Assembly (NCBI GenBank): GCA_900555735.1
Contig: USMI01000007.1
Coordinates: 1 to 35,838, forward strand
Source: an uncultured Eubacteriales bacterium
GTDB lineage: Bacteria; Bacillota; Clostridia; Oscillospirales; Oscillospiraceae
DNA length: 35,838 nucleotides
Direction: 5' to 3'
Part shown: one piece after another, positions 7,727-15,667 of the stretch
How the letters are laid out: each line of letters begins with the position of its first letter
Numbering within the stretch: the first letter of the stretch is position 1
The notes under the pieces: generated by a model
Seen by the model: only the letters and a program-made list of their open reading frames with translations
What the model was told of the DNA's origin: nothing
Databases searched by the model: none
Made by a program: the position numbers and the translations under genes

Positions 7727-8830
7727 TCAGAGCACGCGGCGGGCCGTCAGATAACGGTTGGCGTAGTAGGTCTCGCTGAGACTGGAAATGATAACGCCGC
7801 GGCTGGAGGATGCGTGGATAAACTGTCCGCCGCCGACATAGATGCCCACATGGCTGGCCGCGCTGCTGGTGTTGTAGGTGCCGAAGAAGAACACCAGATC
7901 ACCGGGCTGCAGCTCGCTCTGGGACACATAATAGCCGCTGTTCAGCTGAGGCGTTGCGCCGTGGGCCAGACTGACGCCGAAGCTGGCAAACACATGCATG
8001 GTGAAGCCGGAGCAGTCGAAACCGCCGGAGCCGGTGCCGCCGTAGGCGTAGGGCGTGCCTAGATACTGCATGGCGTAGGAAACCACATCGCTGCCGGAGC
8101 CGCTGGCGACATAAGTATCGCCGCTGCCCTCGGTGGAGCCGTTATCACCGGTGGTCTGAGACTTCTTCGTGGTCTTGGCCGTTACCTTGGGCTTGGGAGC
8201 TTCCTTCTCCAGCGTCAGGTCCAGATCGTCTCCGGTGACGTAGCCGGTATTGTCGCCGCTCTTGATGGCGAACCAGCCGTTGCCAAAGCCGGTAACCTCC
8301 ACGCGGTCGCCATCCTTCAGGGTGGTCAGCACCTCGCTGTCGCCGTCTGCTTCCTTCAGCAGCGGCAGCTCCTTGGCATCCACTACGCCGTAGGTCTCAA
8401 AGGTCTCGTTGCGCTTCAGCAGCTCCACATATTCCGGAGAGATAAAGCCGGTGCAGTCGTTATAGCTGATGCGGAACCAGTCGTCCAGATCCTCCATCAC
8501 GGAGACCAGAGCGTCCAGCGGCAGGAGAATGTAAACATTGCTCTCCTCGGTGGGGTCGAAATAGAGGGGGATGTCCTTTACGGTGATCCGGCCCACGGCC
8601 TTCACTTTGGTATCGCTGGGCAGCAGACGGGGCAGGGCGGGCTTCTGGCCCTTGGCCTCCAGACCGGAGGTCAGCGCCGTCTTGATGGCGGCGGTATCCT
8701 GTGCCGTGGGGGTCACGGTATTGCCGGTGCTGCCGGTGGTGGACGATGCCCACGCGGTCACCGTGGTATTGCAGAGCATGGCTGCGGTCAGCACCACGGC
8801 GGCGAGCTTATGGGAATTGCGTGATCTCAT
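7727..8830 (-). CDS. Secreted NlpC/P60 peptidoglycan endopeptidase with SH3-like domains
   Basis: A 367-residue secreted protein. Residues 1-29 form a signal peptide (RSRNSHK, hydrophobic core, AWAS). Two SH3-like domains follow, about 76-138 and 146-206, then a Lys/Thr/Ser-rich linker (about 207-245) and an NlpC/P60 domain with catalytic Cys273 in GGFDCSGF, His327 in SHVGIYVG and His339 in QFIHASS. Such enzymes cut the gamma-D-Glu-diaminopimelate bond of stem peptides in wall growth or division. The start has AAGGGGGCG upstream. It follows the 99-residue unknown gene by 11 bases and is probably read from that gene's promoter. Confidence 0.88.
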   Translation of the reverse strand: MRSRNSHKLAAVVLTAAMLCNTTVTAWASSTTGSTGNTVTPTAQDTAAIKTALTSGLEAKGQKPALPRLLPSDTKVKAVGRITVKDIPLYFDPTEESNVYILLPLDALVSVMEDLDDWFRISYNDCTGFISPEYVELLKRNETFETYGVVDAKELPLLKEADGDSEVLTTLKDGDRVEVTGFGNGWFAIKSGDNTGYVTGDDLDLTLEKEAPKPKVTAKTTKKSQTTGDNGSTEGSGDTYVASGSGSDVVSYAMQYLGTPYAYGGTGSGGFDCSGFTMHVFASFGVSLAHGATPQLNSGYYVSQSELQPGDLVFFFGTYNTSSAASHVGIYVGGGQFIHASSSRGVIISSLSETYYANRYLTARRVL

Positions 8831-8841
8831 GGAACGCCCCC

Positions 8842-9141
8842 TTACAGCTTGCCGGCCAATGCGCGCTCCAGCCAGATAGAGCCCACATCCATGGCCGCGT
8901 ACAGACTGTTCTTCTCCGACTTCTTCACCACGCGGTCGCGGGATTTCAGGTCGGGGTCAGTCAGCTGCAGCTGAACGGAAACACGGGTGGCCACGTCCAT
9001 ATCCTGTTCCTTTTTAGATTCCAGGATCTGGAACATGACGATGTATTTGTCCGCCATGGAGCCGTAGTAGATCAGGTTGTCGATCCGCCGCAGGGGATGG
9101 TTTTTATAAACAAGGCCTTCGCCTTTTTTTACATCTGCCAT
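8842..9141 (-). CDS. Conserved-looking 99-residue protein of unknown function
   Basis: I do not recognise this family. The protein is 99 residues, soluble and highly charged, without signal peptide, membrane segment or cysteines. A central part (IYYGSMADKYIVMFQILESKK, VSVQLQLTDPD) looks like beta strands, and the ends are basic. It has a strong ribosome binding site (AGGAGGT) and a near-consensus promoter, so it is a real and probably well-expressed gene. It is followed by the secreted NlpC/P60 gene after 11 bases, suggesting a cytoplasmic role connected with the cell wall, but this is only a context argument. Confidence 0.75.
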   Translation of the reverse strand: MADVKKGEGLVYKNHPLRRIDNLIYYGSMADKYIVMFQILESKKEQDMDVATRVSVQLQLTDPDLKSRDRVVKKSEKNSLYAAMDVGSIWLERALAGKL

Positions 9142-9177
9142 TGGGTTGATTACCTCCTGTTTACAAAATCAAGTGTT

Positions 9178-9206
9178 AGTATAGCATAAAAATCAACCTC
9201 TGTCAA
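9178..9206 (-). promoter_or_regulatory. Promoter of the unknown gene / NlpC operon
   Basis: TTGACA (9206-9201), 17 bases, TATACT (9183-9178) with an upstream TGC giving an extended -10, on the minus strand. Confidence 0.8.
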
Positions 9207-9239
9207 ATCGGCTGGAGAAAGGTTCACAAAAACGACAAG

Positions 9240-9271
9240 AAGCAGGGAGAATCGACAGATTCTCCCTGCTT
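9240..9271. terminator. Hairpin after ireB
   Basis: A 13-bp stem (9240-9252 with 9259-9271) 16 bases after the ireB stop. The minus-strand tail is T-rich but interrupted, so termination strength is uncertain. Confidence 0.6.
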
Positions 9272-9287
9272 AAATATTGATTTCACA

Positions 9288-9533
9288 TCAGATGTCCAGA
9301 TACCGTTTCACAAGGATCTGCAGCAGCTCGTCACGGTCGATCTTGCAGATCAGCGTGCGGGCGCCGTTGTGATTGGTGATGTAGGTAGGATCCTCCGACA
9401 GGATATAGCCCACGATCTGGTTCACAGGATCGTAGCCCTTCTCCTTCAGTGCCTCGTATACAGAGGTCAGCACATGATGCACCTGCTCGTCCCGATCCTC
9501 TGCGGCATTGAATTTTCTGGTATAATCGTCCAT
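9288..9533 (-). CDS. ireB: IreB-family regulatory phosphoprotein (UPF0297)
   Basis: An 81-residue protein with the family's sequence along its whole length: MDDYTRKF, VYEALKEKGYDPVNQIVGYI, LSEDPTYITNHNGAR and a C-terminal LLQILVKRYL. In Enterococcus faecalis IreB is phosphorylated by the PASTA-domain kinase IreK and tunes cephalosporin resistance; in other Firmicutes the role is less defined. The chosen ATG at 9533 matches the family start and follows AAAGGCGG; a longer reading from 9566 starts inside the promoter. The usual partners ruvX and the DUF1292 gene are not next to it here. Confidence 0.9.
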   Translation of the reverse strand: MDDYTRKFNAAEDRDEQVHHVLTSVYEALKEKGYDPVNQIVGYILSEDPTYITNHNGARTLICKIDRDELLQILVKRYLDI

Positions 9534-9565
9534 TAAGGCACCGCCTTTCCATCTGATATAGTACA

Positions 9566-9594
9566 ATTATACGACAAATGAGTGAAACTGTAAA
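9566..9594 (-). promoter_or_regulatory. Promoter of ireB
   Basis: TTTACA (9594-9589), 17 bases, TATAAT (9571-9566), on the minus strand between the upp stop and the ireB start. Confidence 0.75.
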
Positions 9595-9603
9595 GTGCTA
9601 TTT

Positions 9604-10245
9604 TTATTTCGTGCCGAAAATACGGTCGCCGGCGTCGCCCAGACCGGGCACGATATAGCCGTTTTCGTTCAGGTGATCGTCCAGCGCGGCGCAATAGATC
9701 TCCACGTCGGGGTGGCGGTCATAGATGAACTGCACGCCTTCGGGCGCGGCCACGAGGATCATCAGCTTGATGTTCTTGCAGCCCAGCTCCTTCATCTTGG
9801 TGATGGCCATGTCGGCGCTGCCGCCGGTAGCCAGCATGGGATCCACGATCAGCACGTCACGCTCGGCGATGTCCTTGGGGTACTTCAGGAAGTAGAAGTG
9901 GGGCTCCAGCGTCTCTTCGTCGCGGTACATACCGATGTGCGCCACACGGGCGGAGGGGATCAGATTGAGGATGCCGTCCTCAAAGCCCAGACCTGCACGG
10001 AGGATGGGAACGATGGCCATTTTCTTGCCGGCCAGCACGGGCATTTCGCAGGTGCACAGAGGGGTCTCAATGGTCTTGAGGGTGGTGGGCAGGTCACGGG
10101 TGGCCTCGTAGGTCAGCAGCATGGCGACCTCGCCGACCAGCGTGCGGAAGTCCTTGACACTGGTGTTCTTATCGCGCATCACCGTCAGCTTGTGCTGCAC
10201 CAGCGGGTGGTTCACGATGTGCAGGGTGGGGAACTTTTCGTTCAT
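9604..10245 (-). CDS. upp: Uracil phosphoribosyltransferase
   Basis: A 213-residue protein, normal for Upp, which makes UMP from uracil and PRPP in pyrimidine salvage. Motifs: HPLVQHKLTVMRD near the N-terminus, VPILRAGLGFEDGI, the PRPP loop VLIVDPMLATGGSA, and the uracil-binding GYIVPGLGDAGDRIFGT at the C-terminus. The start has GGAGG upstream. It lies 39 bases after tsaB on the same strand and may be cotranscribed with tsaE-tsaB. Confidence 0.95.
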   Translation of the reverse strand: MNEKFPTLHIVNHPLVQHKLTVMRDKNTSVKDFRTLVGEVAMLLTYEATRDLPTTLKTIETPLCTCEMPVLAGKKMAIVPILRAGLGFEDGILNLIPSARVAHIGMYRDEETLEPHFYFLKYPKDIAERDVLIVDPMLATGGSADMAITKMKELGCKNIKLMILVAAPEGVQFIYDRHPDVEIYCAALDDHLNENGYIVPGLGDAGDRIFGTK

Positions 10246-10284
10246 GATCTTATCCTCCGTATATAAAAATATTCAATTATGCCA

Positions 10285-11004
10285 TTATTTCGCGTCCAGC
10301 GTGATGGGCAGTCCCTTTGCCAGCCGCTCCCGCTCGGCCTGACTGAGCCGGAGGTACACTGGACACAACTCCTGCGCCGTCACAGTGCGGCCCTCTGCCG
10401 CCATGCGTTCCGCCGCAAGCCCCACGCCGACGGCCTTCTGATACAGCTCGTCCGCCGGAGCCATCGAGCAGGGGATCCCTTGCTCCAACAGATAAGTATA
10501 GCATAGTTTCGCGCCGTCGCCAACTACTATTTTCCTGTTTTTGTCATTTTTCAGCTCGCCCGCCAGCAGCTCCAGCGCCACGGCGCGATCCTCGCACCGG
10601 CGCTCCAGCGCGCCGTCATGGCAGTCGAACACCGCGTTATAGATCTGCTGCCGCCGCGCGTCCATGGCACAGATCACAGTACCCTCGAAGGCGCGGGCGT
10701 TTTCCGCCATGGCCTCCAGCGTGGACACGCCGCAGCAGGGCAGCTCCAGCGCCCATGCCAAGCCCTTGGCGGCGGATACGCCGATGCGCAGGCCCGTAAA
10801 GCTGCCGGGACCGGCTGCTGCGGCGATCAGCTCCATATCCTTCGCCGTCAGACCGGCGTTTTTCAGCATACTGTCCACCAGCGGCATCAGCGTAACGCTG
10901 TGGGTCAGGCCCATGTTCTGATAGGCGCTGGCCAGCACCGCGCCGTTTTCCACCACGGCGGCGGACACGGACTTGGCCGAGGTCTCAAGAGCCAGTATTT
11001 TCAT
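10285..11004 (-). CDS. tsaB: tRNA threonylcarbamoyladenosine biosynthesis protein TsaB
   Basis: A 239-residue ASKHA-fold protein beginning MKILALETS, with GLTHSVTLMPLVDSML, AAAGPGSFTGLRIGVSAAKGLAWAL and AMDARRQQIYNAVF, all diagnostic for TsaB. TsaB scaffolds TsaD and TsaE in making t6A37 on ANN-decoding tRNAs. The ATG at 11004 overlaps the tsaE stop (ATGA). The usual following genes rimI and tsaD are not here; upp follows instead. Confidence 0.93.
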   Translation of the reverse strand: MKILALETSAKSVSAAVVENGAVLASAYQNMGLTHSVTLMPLVDSMLKNAGLTAKDMELIAAAAGPGSFTGLRIGVSAAKGLAWALELPCCGVSTLEAMAENARAFEGTVICAMDARRQQIYNAVFDCHDGALERRCEDRAVALELLAGELKNDKNRKIVVGDGAKLCYTYLLEQGIPCSMAPADELYQKAVGVGLAAERMAAEGRTVTAQELCPVYLRLSQAERERLAKGLPITLDAK

Positions 11005-11426
11005 GCGATGCCGCCTCCCTCCACGGTAATGATCCGTTCGTTGTCGCCTTCGCCCCGTGCAATGCTCACCACCACGGCGTCCGGCGGCAGGGCGTCCGCC
11101 ACGTTTTCGCTCCATTCCACCACGCACACGCCGCCGCGATCCAGGTAATCCTCCCAGCCGATGTCGAACAGCGCGTCGCTGTCATCCAGACGGTACATAT
11201 CAAAATGAAACAGGGGCGTCTTGCCCAGATACTCGTTGACGATGGTAAAGGTGGGGGAGGTGACCCGCCCCGTATAGCCGAGACCGCGGGCGATACCACG
11301 GGTCAGGGCCGTCTTGCCCATGCCCAGTCCGCCGCGGCAGGCCACCACGGTATTGGGCCGCAGCTGCCCGGCCAAGCGGCAGCCGAATTTCTCTGTATCC
11401 GACACACTGTGGGAAATGTACTGCAT
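11001..11426 (-). CDS. tsaE: tRNA threonylcarbamoyladenosine biosynthesis ATPase TsaE
   Basis: A 141-residue P-loop ATPase with RGGLGMGKTALTRGIARGLG (Walker A), TSPTFTIVNEY, FHFDMYRLDD and GVCVVEWSEN, the TsaE pattern. It couples ATP hydrolysis to the t6A-synthesis cycle of the TsaB-TsaD complex. It starts the minus-strand run tsaE-tsaB-upp and is divergent from the rodA-like gene. GAAAGGA precedes the ATG; no confident promoter was found in the 90 bases upstream. Confidence 0.93.
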   Translation of the reverse strand: MQYISHSVSDTEKFGCRLAGQLRPNTVVACRGGLGMGKTALTRGIARGLGYTGRVTSPTFTIVNEYLGKTPLFHFDMYRLDDSDALFDIGWEDYLDRGGVCVVEWSENVADALPPDAVVVSIARGEGDNERIITVEGGGIA

Positions 11427-11519
11427 GATAAACGTCCTTTCGGAAAGTGAAACGGCCCTATTCTGCCATTTTCATTATGGTACCACAAAAAGTTCAAAAA
11501 AGAAAGGGGGTAAGACAGG

Positions 11520-11548
11520 TTTACACGGAAAACTTCTTGTGGTAAAAT
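11520..11548 (+). promoter_or_regulatory. Promoter of the RodA/FtsW-family gene
   Basis: TTTACA (11520-11525), 17 bases, TAAAAT (11543-11548), 56 bases before the ATG. Confidence 0.65.
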
Positions 11549-11604
11549 GTACAGGACTTATTTTGGGGCGGCAGGCCCCATTGGCTTTTACGGAGGAACG
11601 ATCC

Positions 11605-12762
11605 ATGCAGCGTGTGCGGGAGTTATTGCGGGATATCTTGCGGCAGACAGACCTTGTTCTGCTGGCGCTTTGCTGTGCCGCCACAGCCTACGGTATCCTG
11701 ATGATTTATTCCGCCACCCGGTATATGAATTCCATGCGCGAGGTGCTGGTGCAGACCGGCGGCGCGGTCATCGGTATCGTCCTGTTTTTCCTGCTGTCGA
11801 TGGTGGATGTGGGCGAGCTGATGCGAAAAAAGGGCTGGCTGTGGCTGACGCTGCTGGGCCTTGGGCTGATCCTGCTGCTGAAATCCCCGCTGGGCCGTGC
11901 CGGTGACACGGGCAATCTGGCGTGGCTGAAATTCCCGCTGCTGCCGGTGATGGTGCAGCCCTCCGAGATCGTGAAGCTGACCTTTATTCTGGTGCTGGCG
12001 TGGCAGCTGGTGTGGCTGGAGGAGAACCGGACGCTGCGGCGGCTGCCGGATATTCTGTTTCTGGGCGTACACCTGATGGTGTTCTTTGGCCTGTACTATA
12101 AAATATCCTCCGATATGGGCAGCGATCTGGTGCTGGTGGCGATCTTCGTCTGCATGTGCTTCGTGGCCGGTGTGCCGAAAGGCTGGTTCATCGGCGGCGG
12201 TGTCGGCGCGGTGCTGGCCTTTTATATCCTCTGGGAGGAGGATATCATCAAGTCCTATATGAAAAACCGTTTCCTTGTGGTGCTGGATCACAGCTTCCGT
12301 CCGCTGAACGAGGGCTGGCATCAGACCCGCAGCCTGCTGACGCTGGGCGGCGGCAAGCTGACGGGCATGGGGCTGTTCCACGGCATCCAGACCCAGAGCA
12401 AGGACAGCTCCAGTCTGCCCAACCGCCATACGGACTTCATTTTCTCCGTCATTGGCGAGGAGCTGGGCATGGTGGGCTGTGTGCTGGCGCTGGCCATCCT
12501 GTCGGCCATCGTGCTGCGGTGCGTCTATGTGGCCCGCAACGCCAACAGCAAGCTGGACGCCTATATCTGCGTTGGCGTGGTGGGAATGCTGCTGTTTCAG
12601 ATACTGGCCAACGTGGGCATGTGCCTGTTCGTGATGCCGGTCATCGGCCTGACGCTGCCGTTTTTCAGCTACGGCGGCACGTCCATCGTCATCACCTTCG
12701 CCACCATGGGACTGGTGTCCGGCGCACACAGCCGCTCCCGACCGGACTGGCTGCGGAAATAA
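11605..12762 (+). CDS. rodA: SEDS-family peptidoglycan glycosyltransferase (RodA/FtsW type)
   Basis: A 385-residue polytopic protein with about ten membrane helices. SEDS markers are GILMIYSATRY in the first helix, MVQPSEIVKLTFIL, DMGSDLVLV, the extracellular loop FLVVLDHSFRPLNEGWHQTRS containing the probable catalytic Asp, RHTDFIFSVIGEELG, and LPFFSYGGTS near the end. These proteins polymerise lipid II. Length and the LNEGWHQ loop suit RodA better than FtsW or SpoVE, but a sporulation role cannot be excluded. I chose the ATG after CGGAGGA at 11605; an upstream in-frame extension would run through the promoter and overlap tsaE. No class B PBP gene is adjacent. Confidence 0.87.
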   Translation: MQRVRELLRDILRQTDLVLLALCCAATAYGILMIYSATRYMNSMREVLVQTGGAVIGIVLFFLLSMVDVGELMRKKGWLWLTLLGLGLILLLKSPLGRAGDTGNLAWLKFPLLPVMVQPSEIVKLTFILVLAWQLVWLEENRTLRRLPDILFLGVHLMVFFGLYYKISSDMGSDLVLVAIFVCMCFVAGVPKGWFIGGGVGAVLAFYILWEEDIIKSYMKNRFLVVLDHSFRPLNEGWHQTRSLLTLGGGKLTGMGLFHGIQTQSKDSSSLPNRHTDFIFSVIGEELGMVGCVLALAILSAIVLRCVYVARNANSKLDAYICVGVVGMLLFQILANVGMCLFVMPVIGLTLPFFSYGGTSIVITFATMGLVSGAHSRSRPDWLRK

Positions 12763-12777
12763 AGATTGTAAAGCAAA

Positions 12778-12809
12778 ACCACCGTACAGCATTTTTGCTG
12801 TACGGTGGT
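12778..12809. terminator. Convergent intrinsic terminator
   Basis: A 13-bp stem (12778-12790 with 12797-12809) and 6-base loop, between the rodA-like gene and the convergent DUF2812 gene. T-runs lie on the minus-strand side. Confidence 0.8.
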
Positions 12810-12815
12810 CGTTTG

Positions 12816-14063
12816 TTATGCGGTGAGTTCGGCGGCGGGAGCCGTGCGCCGGGCGTACAGGGTGTTCAGCCGGGGATACATGTCGGCCTCGCCGTCATAG
12901 CCTACCGTGACCACACGATTGCCCAGCCGAAGTACCAGCTCCTGTTGAGATATTTCGGGGGTATCCGGTAGCCGGTCGCTGCGGAACTCCTGCCGGAGGC
13001 TGGTGGTATACCGGCGGTACATGGCCTGATCCCAGCCCTTGATCTGTACCTCCTGCCAGTCGTGGGCATTTGCTTTTTCGGCGAAGTATTTCTCCGCCAG
13101 CGATTCGGCGCGGATGTCCATGACGTTGACCCAGTAGTTGAAGGCGGCATAGCCGATCCCCGCGTACTCCCCATCCAGCCGGATGGTGGGACCGTCCTGC
13201 CGGTAGGTGACAAAGGAGTACAGCAGATGCTTGCCGCCGGTGCCATGGGGTGCGTCGAGGTAATCCGCGTCATAGTCCAGCTGTGCCGCTTCCACCGGGG
13301 ACAAGGATTCCAGCAGCACCACGGGACAGTCGGAGAGCGGTACGTCATAGTAGCTTCCGGAGGAGCCGGTGCCGACCACAGCCAGAAACAGTATGCTGAT
13401 GCCGAACAATGTCAGCAGCGCGATACGGACACGCTTGCGCTTGCGTATCTCCGGGGCGGTGCGGAAGCTTCTGCCCAGCAGATACCGCCGGCGCTGCGCG
13501 ATGGAGCGGAGAATGGCATATATGCCCAGCACCAGATAGAAGGCGGCCAGAAATACCGCGGAGACCGTCAGCAGCGCGGTGCCATCCAGCAGCATATCGT
13601 AAAAGCCGTCGTAGAACTTCATATACCGGAGCTCATTCCGGAGCAGATTGGGGATCAGCAGGATCAGCACGATACCGGCACACAGCTCGCCCCGGTTGGC
13701 GGCTTCGATGGAATCCCGCAGGGCGTTTTCGTCGGTGTTGATCTCCACCGCGTCGGGCCGCGTAGCCCGGTAGATATCCGCCCGGTAGTGCAGCCGGTCT
13801 ACATACTCCCAGCCCAGCTCCCGCATGGTCTCCCGGTATTCCTCCCGCCTGGTGTAGTAGCCGTCCTTTGGCTTGATATGGACGCGGTAGCGGGTGGGGG
13901 ATTCCGCGGTCTCCGCAAAGATAGCATTCTTATAGCCAAGGCCCCGGATGCTTACCAGCTTCAGGCCCTGCTGAGACTGTTCGTCCAGCCACGCCTCCAG
14001 CGCGTCCACCTCATACCATGCGAAGGGCATCTCTTTTGCGATGTTGTATTTGCTCTTACTCAT
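12816..14063 (-). CDS. DUF2812 domain membrane protein, second of two paralogues
   Basis: A 415-residue protein. The N-terminal ~110 residues are a DUF2812 domain (FAWYEVDALEAWLDEQSQQG, YRVHIKPKDG, EYRETMRELGWEYVD, ADIYRA). Three hydrophobic segments follow (about 126-142, 163-188, 215-235), then a C-terminal domain of about 180 residues probably outside the membrane. No catalytic motif is visible. DUF2812 proteins are generally found beside PadR regulators in Firmicutes and have no established biochemical role. It lies 21 bases after its paralogue in the same operon. The two proteins align in layout throughout, so they are likely old duplicates that may act as a heteromer. Confidence 0.83.
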   Translation of the reverse strand: MSKSKYNIAKEMPFAWYEVDALEAWLDEQSQQGLKLVSIRGLGYKNAIFAETAESPTRYRVHIKPKDGYYTRREEYRETMRELGWEYVDRLHYRADIYRATRPDAVEINTDENALRDSIEAANRGELCAGIVLILLIPNLLRNELRYMKFYDGFYDMLLDGTALLTVSAVFLAAFYLVLGIYAILRSIAQRRRYLLGRSFRTAPEIRKRKRVRIALLTLFGISILFLAVVGTGSSGSYYDVPLSDCPVVLLESLSPVEAAQLDYDADYLDAPHGTGGKHLLYSFVTYRQDGPTIRLDGEYAGIGYAAFNYWVNVMDIRAESLAEKYFAEKANAHDWQEVQIKGWDQAMYRRYTTSLRQEFRSDRLPDTPEISQQELVLRLGNRVVTVGYDGEADMYPRLNTLYARRTAPAAELTA

Positions 14064-14084
14064 AGCGGCGTCTCCTTTCTGACC

Positions 14085-15197
14085 TCAGCGGGCGAACAAA
14101 TCTAAAGCGTCCAGCAGGCTTTCCTCACGGTCACAGCCGATCTCCCATACCTCCCTGCCGTTTTGCAGGATCAGCGTCTGACCGCCCCACACGGCGTTAT
14201 CCGCGCCGTACCATGCGTGCTCCCAGCCGGTAACGGTGATCTCCCGCAGCCCGTAGGCCTGTGCCTGCTCCTGCGCGTAGCCATTGGCGAGCCACCGCCA
14301 TGCAAGACGGTATATATCCGCGTTGTAATACCAGCTTCCCACCAGATAACCCGTCTCCGGATCGGTGACATCGGGGCCCTCCTGCCGCAGATAAATGTGG
14401 CTGCGCAGCAGTTGGGGGGCATCCGACGCCCACTGGGTTTCAGCGGTAACATCAGGGAACACCTCTGATACTATGGGTGCAGGGAATTCCTCCACCGGAA
14501 TACGATTATAAGGCTGATTCATGCCAATAGCGGTGGCGAGAAATATCACCAGCGCGAGCGCAGGTAGAATGAAGGTCGACAGCTGTACGGTGCGCCAGCG
14601 GCGCATTTCGACAGGGGAGTGGTACGTCCGCTTCAGCAGCCTGCGCTTTCGCGTGGCGGCAGCACTGGCAATATAGGTGACCAGAATGATGAGGCAAGTC
14701 AGCGTCATCAGTCCCACAAAGACGTACAGCCAGAGAAAGCCTGACAGCAGCTGGTCATATATCCCGGTGGAATACACATATGAATAGCGGCGCAGGATGA
14801 GAATGAGCCACAACGGCAGCAGACACAGCAATGCGCCATTCCACACGTATCGGCTTCTCAGCTTTTTGTCCAGCACCTCATGGAGCGTTTCCTCGTCGGT
14901 GTTCAGCTCCGGCGCGTCGGGATCGTCACAGCGATAGACGTCCATGTCAGCGGCAAGCTCGCAGACATATTTCCAGCCAAATTCCTGATAGTCGGCAATG
15001 CGCTCTTTCTCGCCGTAGGTGCCGATGTCCCGCTTCACGTCGATCCGGTAGCGTACCGTCCGCGGTTCTCCTTTTTCAAAGTGCATGACGCCCGGACGGG
15101 CAAATTCCGTCAGGAACAGTCCCTTTTTCGCCTGATCGTCCAGCCAGCTTTCAATGGCGTCGATCTGGATCAGATAGTAGGGCAGGAGCTTTATCAT
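14085..15197 (-). CDS. DUF2812 domain membrane protein, first of two paralogues
   Basis: A 370-residue protein with an N-terminal DUF2812 domain (YYLIQIDAIESWLDDQAKKG, FEKGEPRTVRYRIDVKRD, EFGWKYVCELAADMDVYRC), three membrane segments (around 125-145, 160-185 and 210-230) and a C-terminal domain probably outside the cell that begins near VPVEEFPAPIVSEVFPD. The chosen ATG at 15197 follows GGAGGAAAACAC and overlaps the padR stop (ATGA), so translation is coupled to the regulator. The match between the two DUF2812 proteins in domain order argues for a shared function, possibly sensing or stabilising the envelope (inference). Confidence 0.82.
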   Translation of the reverse strand: MIKLLPYYLIQIDAIESWLDDQAKKGLFLTEFARPGVMHFEKGEPRTVRYRIDVKRDIGTYGEKERIADYQEFGWKYVCELAADMDVYRCDDPDAPELNTDEETLHEVLDKKLRSRYVWNGALLCLLPLWLILILRRYSYVYSTGIYDQLLSGFLWLYVFVGLMTLTCLIILVTYIASAAATRKRRLLKRTYHSPVEMRRWRTVQLSTFILPALALVIFLATAIGMNQPYNRIPVEEFPAPIVSEVFPDVTAETQWASDAPQLLRSHIYLRQEGPDVTDPETGYLVGSWYYNADIYRLAWRWLANGYAQEQAQAYGLREITVTGWEHAWYGADNAVWGGQTLILQNGREVWEIGCDREESLLDALDLFAR

Positions 15198-15511
15198 GTG
15201 TTTTCCTCCTCTCTGTCCGCGTCGCGGATGCAGCGGCGCAGACGGGCACATTCGGCGTCATACAGGGCACGTCCCGCGTCGGTCAGCTCATAGGTGCGCT
15301 TGCGGCCCTCCACGCTGACCTCCCGGATCATCTGTTCATCCGTCAGCTTGGAGAGAATGGTGTACAGCGTCCCCGGCCCCAGCGCCATGCGGCCGCCGGT
15401 GGTCTCGCCGATCCAGTGGACGATCTCCACGCCGCACAGCGTCCGGCGGCGCAGAGCCATCAGCACATAGAACATCGGCTCCGACAGGGTCTCCAATGAC
15501 CGTTTCGGCAT
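15194..15511 (-). CDS. PadR-family transcriptional regulator
   Basis: A 105-residue winged-helix protein with the PadR core: LSEPMFYVLMALRRR, CGVEIVHWIGETTGGRMALGPGTLYTILSKL, and VEGRKRTYELTDAGRALYDAE. Proteins of this short class bind palindromes at their own promoter and are released by a ligand or partner. It heads the operon with the two DUF2812 genes and is coupled to the first of them. Two ATCG-N5-CGAT palindromes sit on its promoter, so autoregulation is likely. Confidence 0.9.
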   Translation of the reverse strand: MPKRSLETLSEPMFYVLMALRRRTLCGVEIVHWIGETTGGRMALGPGTLYTILSKLTDEQMIREVSVEGRKRTYELTDAGRALYDAECARLRRCIRDADREEENT

Positions 15512-15534
15512 GGTGCAGCGCTCCTTTCTATTAA

Positions 15535-15551
15535 ATATCGTTTTACGATAT
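15535..15551. promoter_or_regulatory. PadR operator 1
   Basis: ATATCGTTTTACGATAT: 6-bp arms and a 5-base spacer, just downstream of the -10 box of padR and over its expected transcription start. Confidence 0.65.
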
Positions 15552-15552
15552 C

Positions 15553-15581
15553 ACTATAACATCGTATTACGATATTGTCAA
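15553..15581 (-). promoter_or_regulatory. Promoter of the padR-DUF2812 operon
   Basis: TTGACA (15581-15576), 17 bases, TATAGT (15558-15553) on the minus strand, flanked and invaded by the two palindromes. Confidence 0.78.
15561..15573. promoter_or_regulatory. PadR operator 2
   Basis: ATCGTATTACGAT lies in the spacer between -35 and -10. It shares the ATCG-N5-CGAT core with operator 1, the centres being 24 bases apart. Confidence 0.62.
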
Positions 15582-15619
15582 TGGGTGCAAAAAATATTTC
15601 TGAATTGTGAAGAAAATGC

Positions 15620-15648
15620 TTGCAATCGGGAAAAAGCTGTGCTATACT
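15620..15648 (+). promoter_or_regulatory. Promoter of the glycine riboswitch transcript
   Basis: TTGCAA (15620-15625), 17 bases, TATACT (15643-15648). The start would lie near 15655, just before the structured leader. Confidence 0.75.
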
Positions 15649-15667
15649 CCCTTCATCAATTGAACAG

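Noticed and set aside
11427..11500. A tsaE promoter on the minus strand
   Set aside because: Candidate boxes either match poorly (TTGTGG/CAGAAT) or have wrong spacing (TTGAAC-12-CATAAT), so no call was made.
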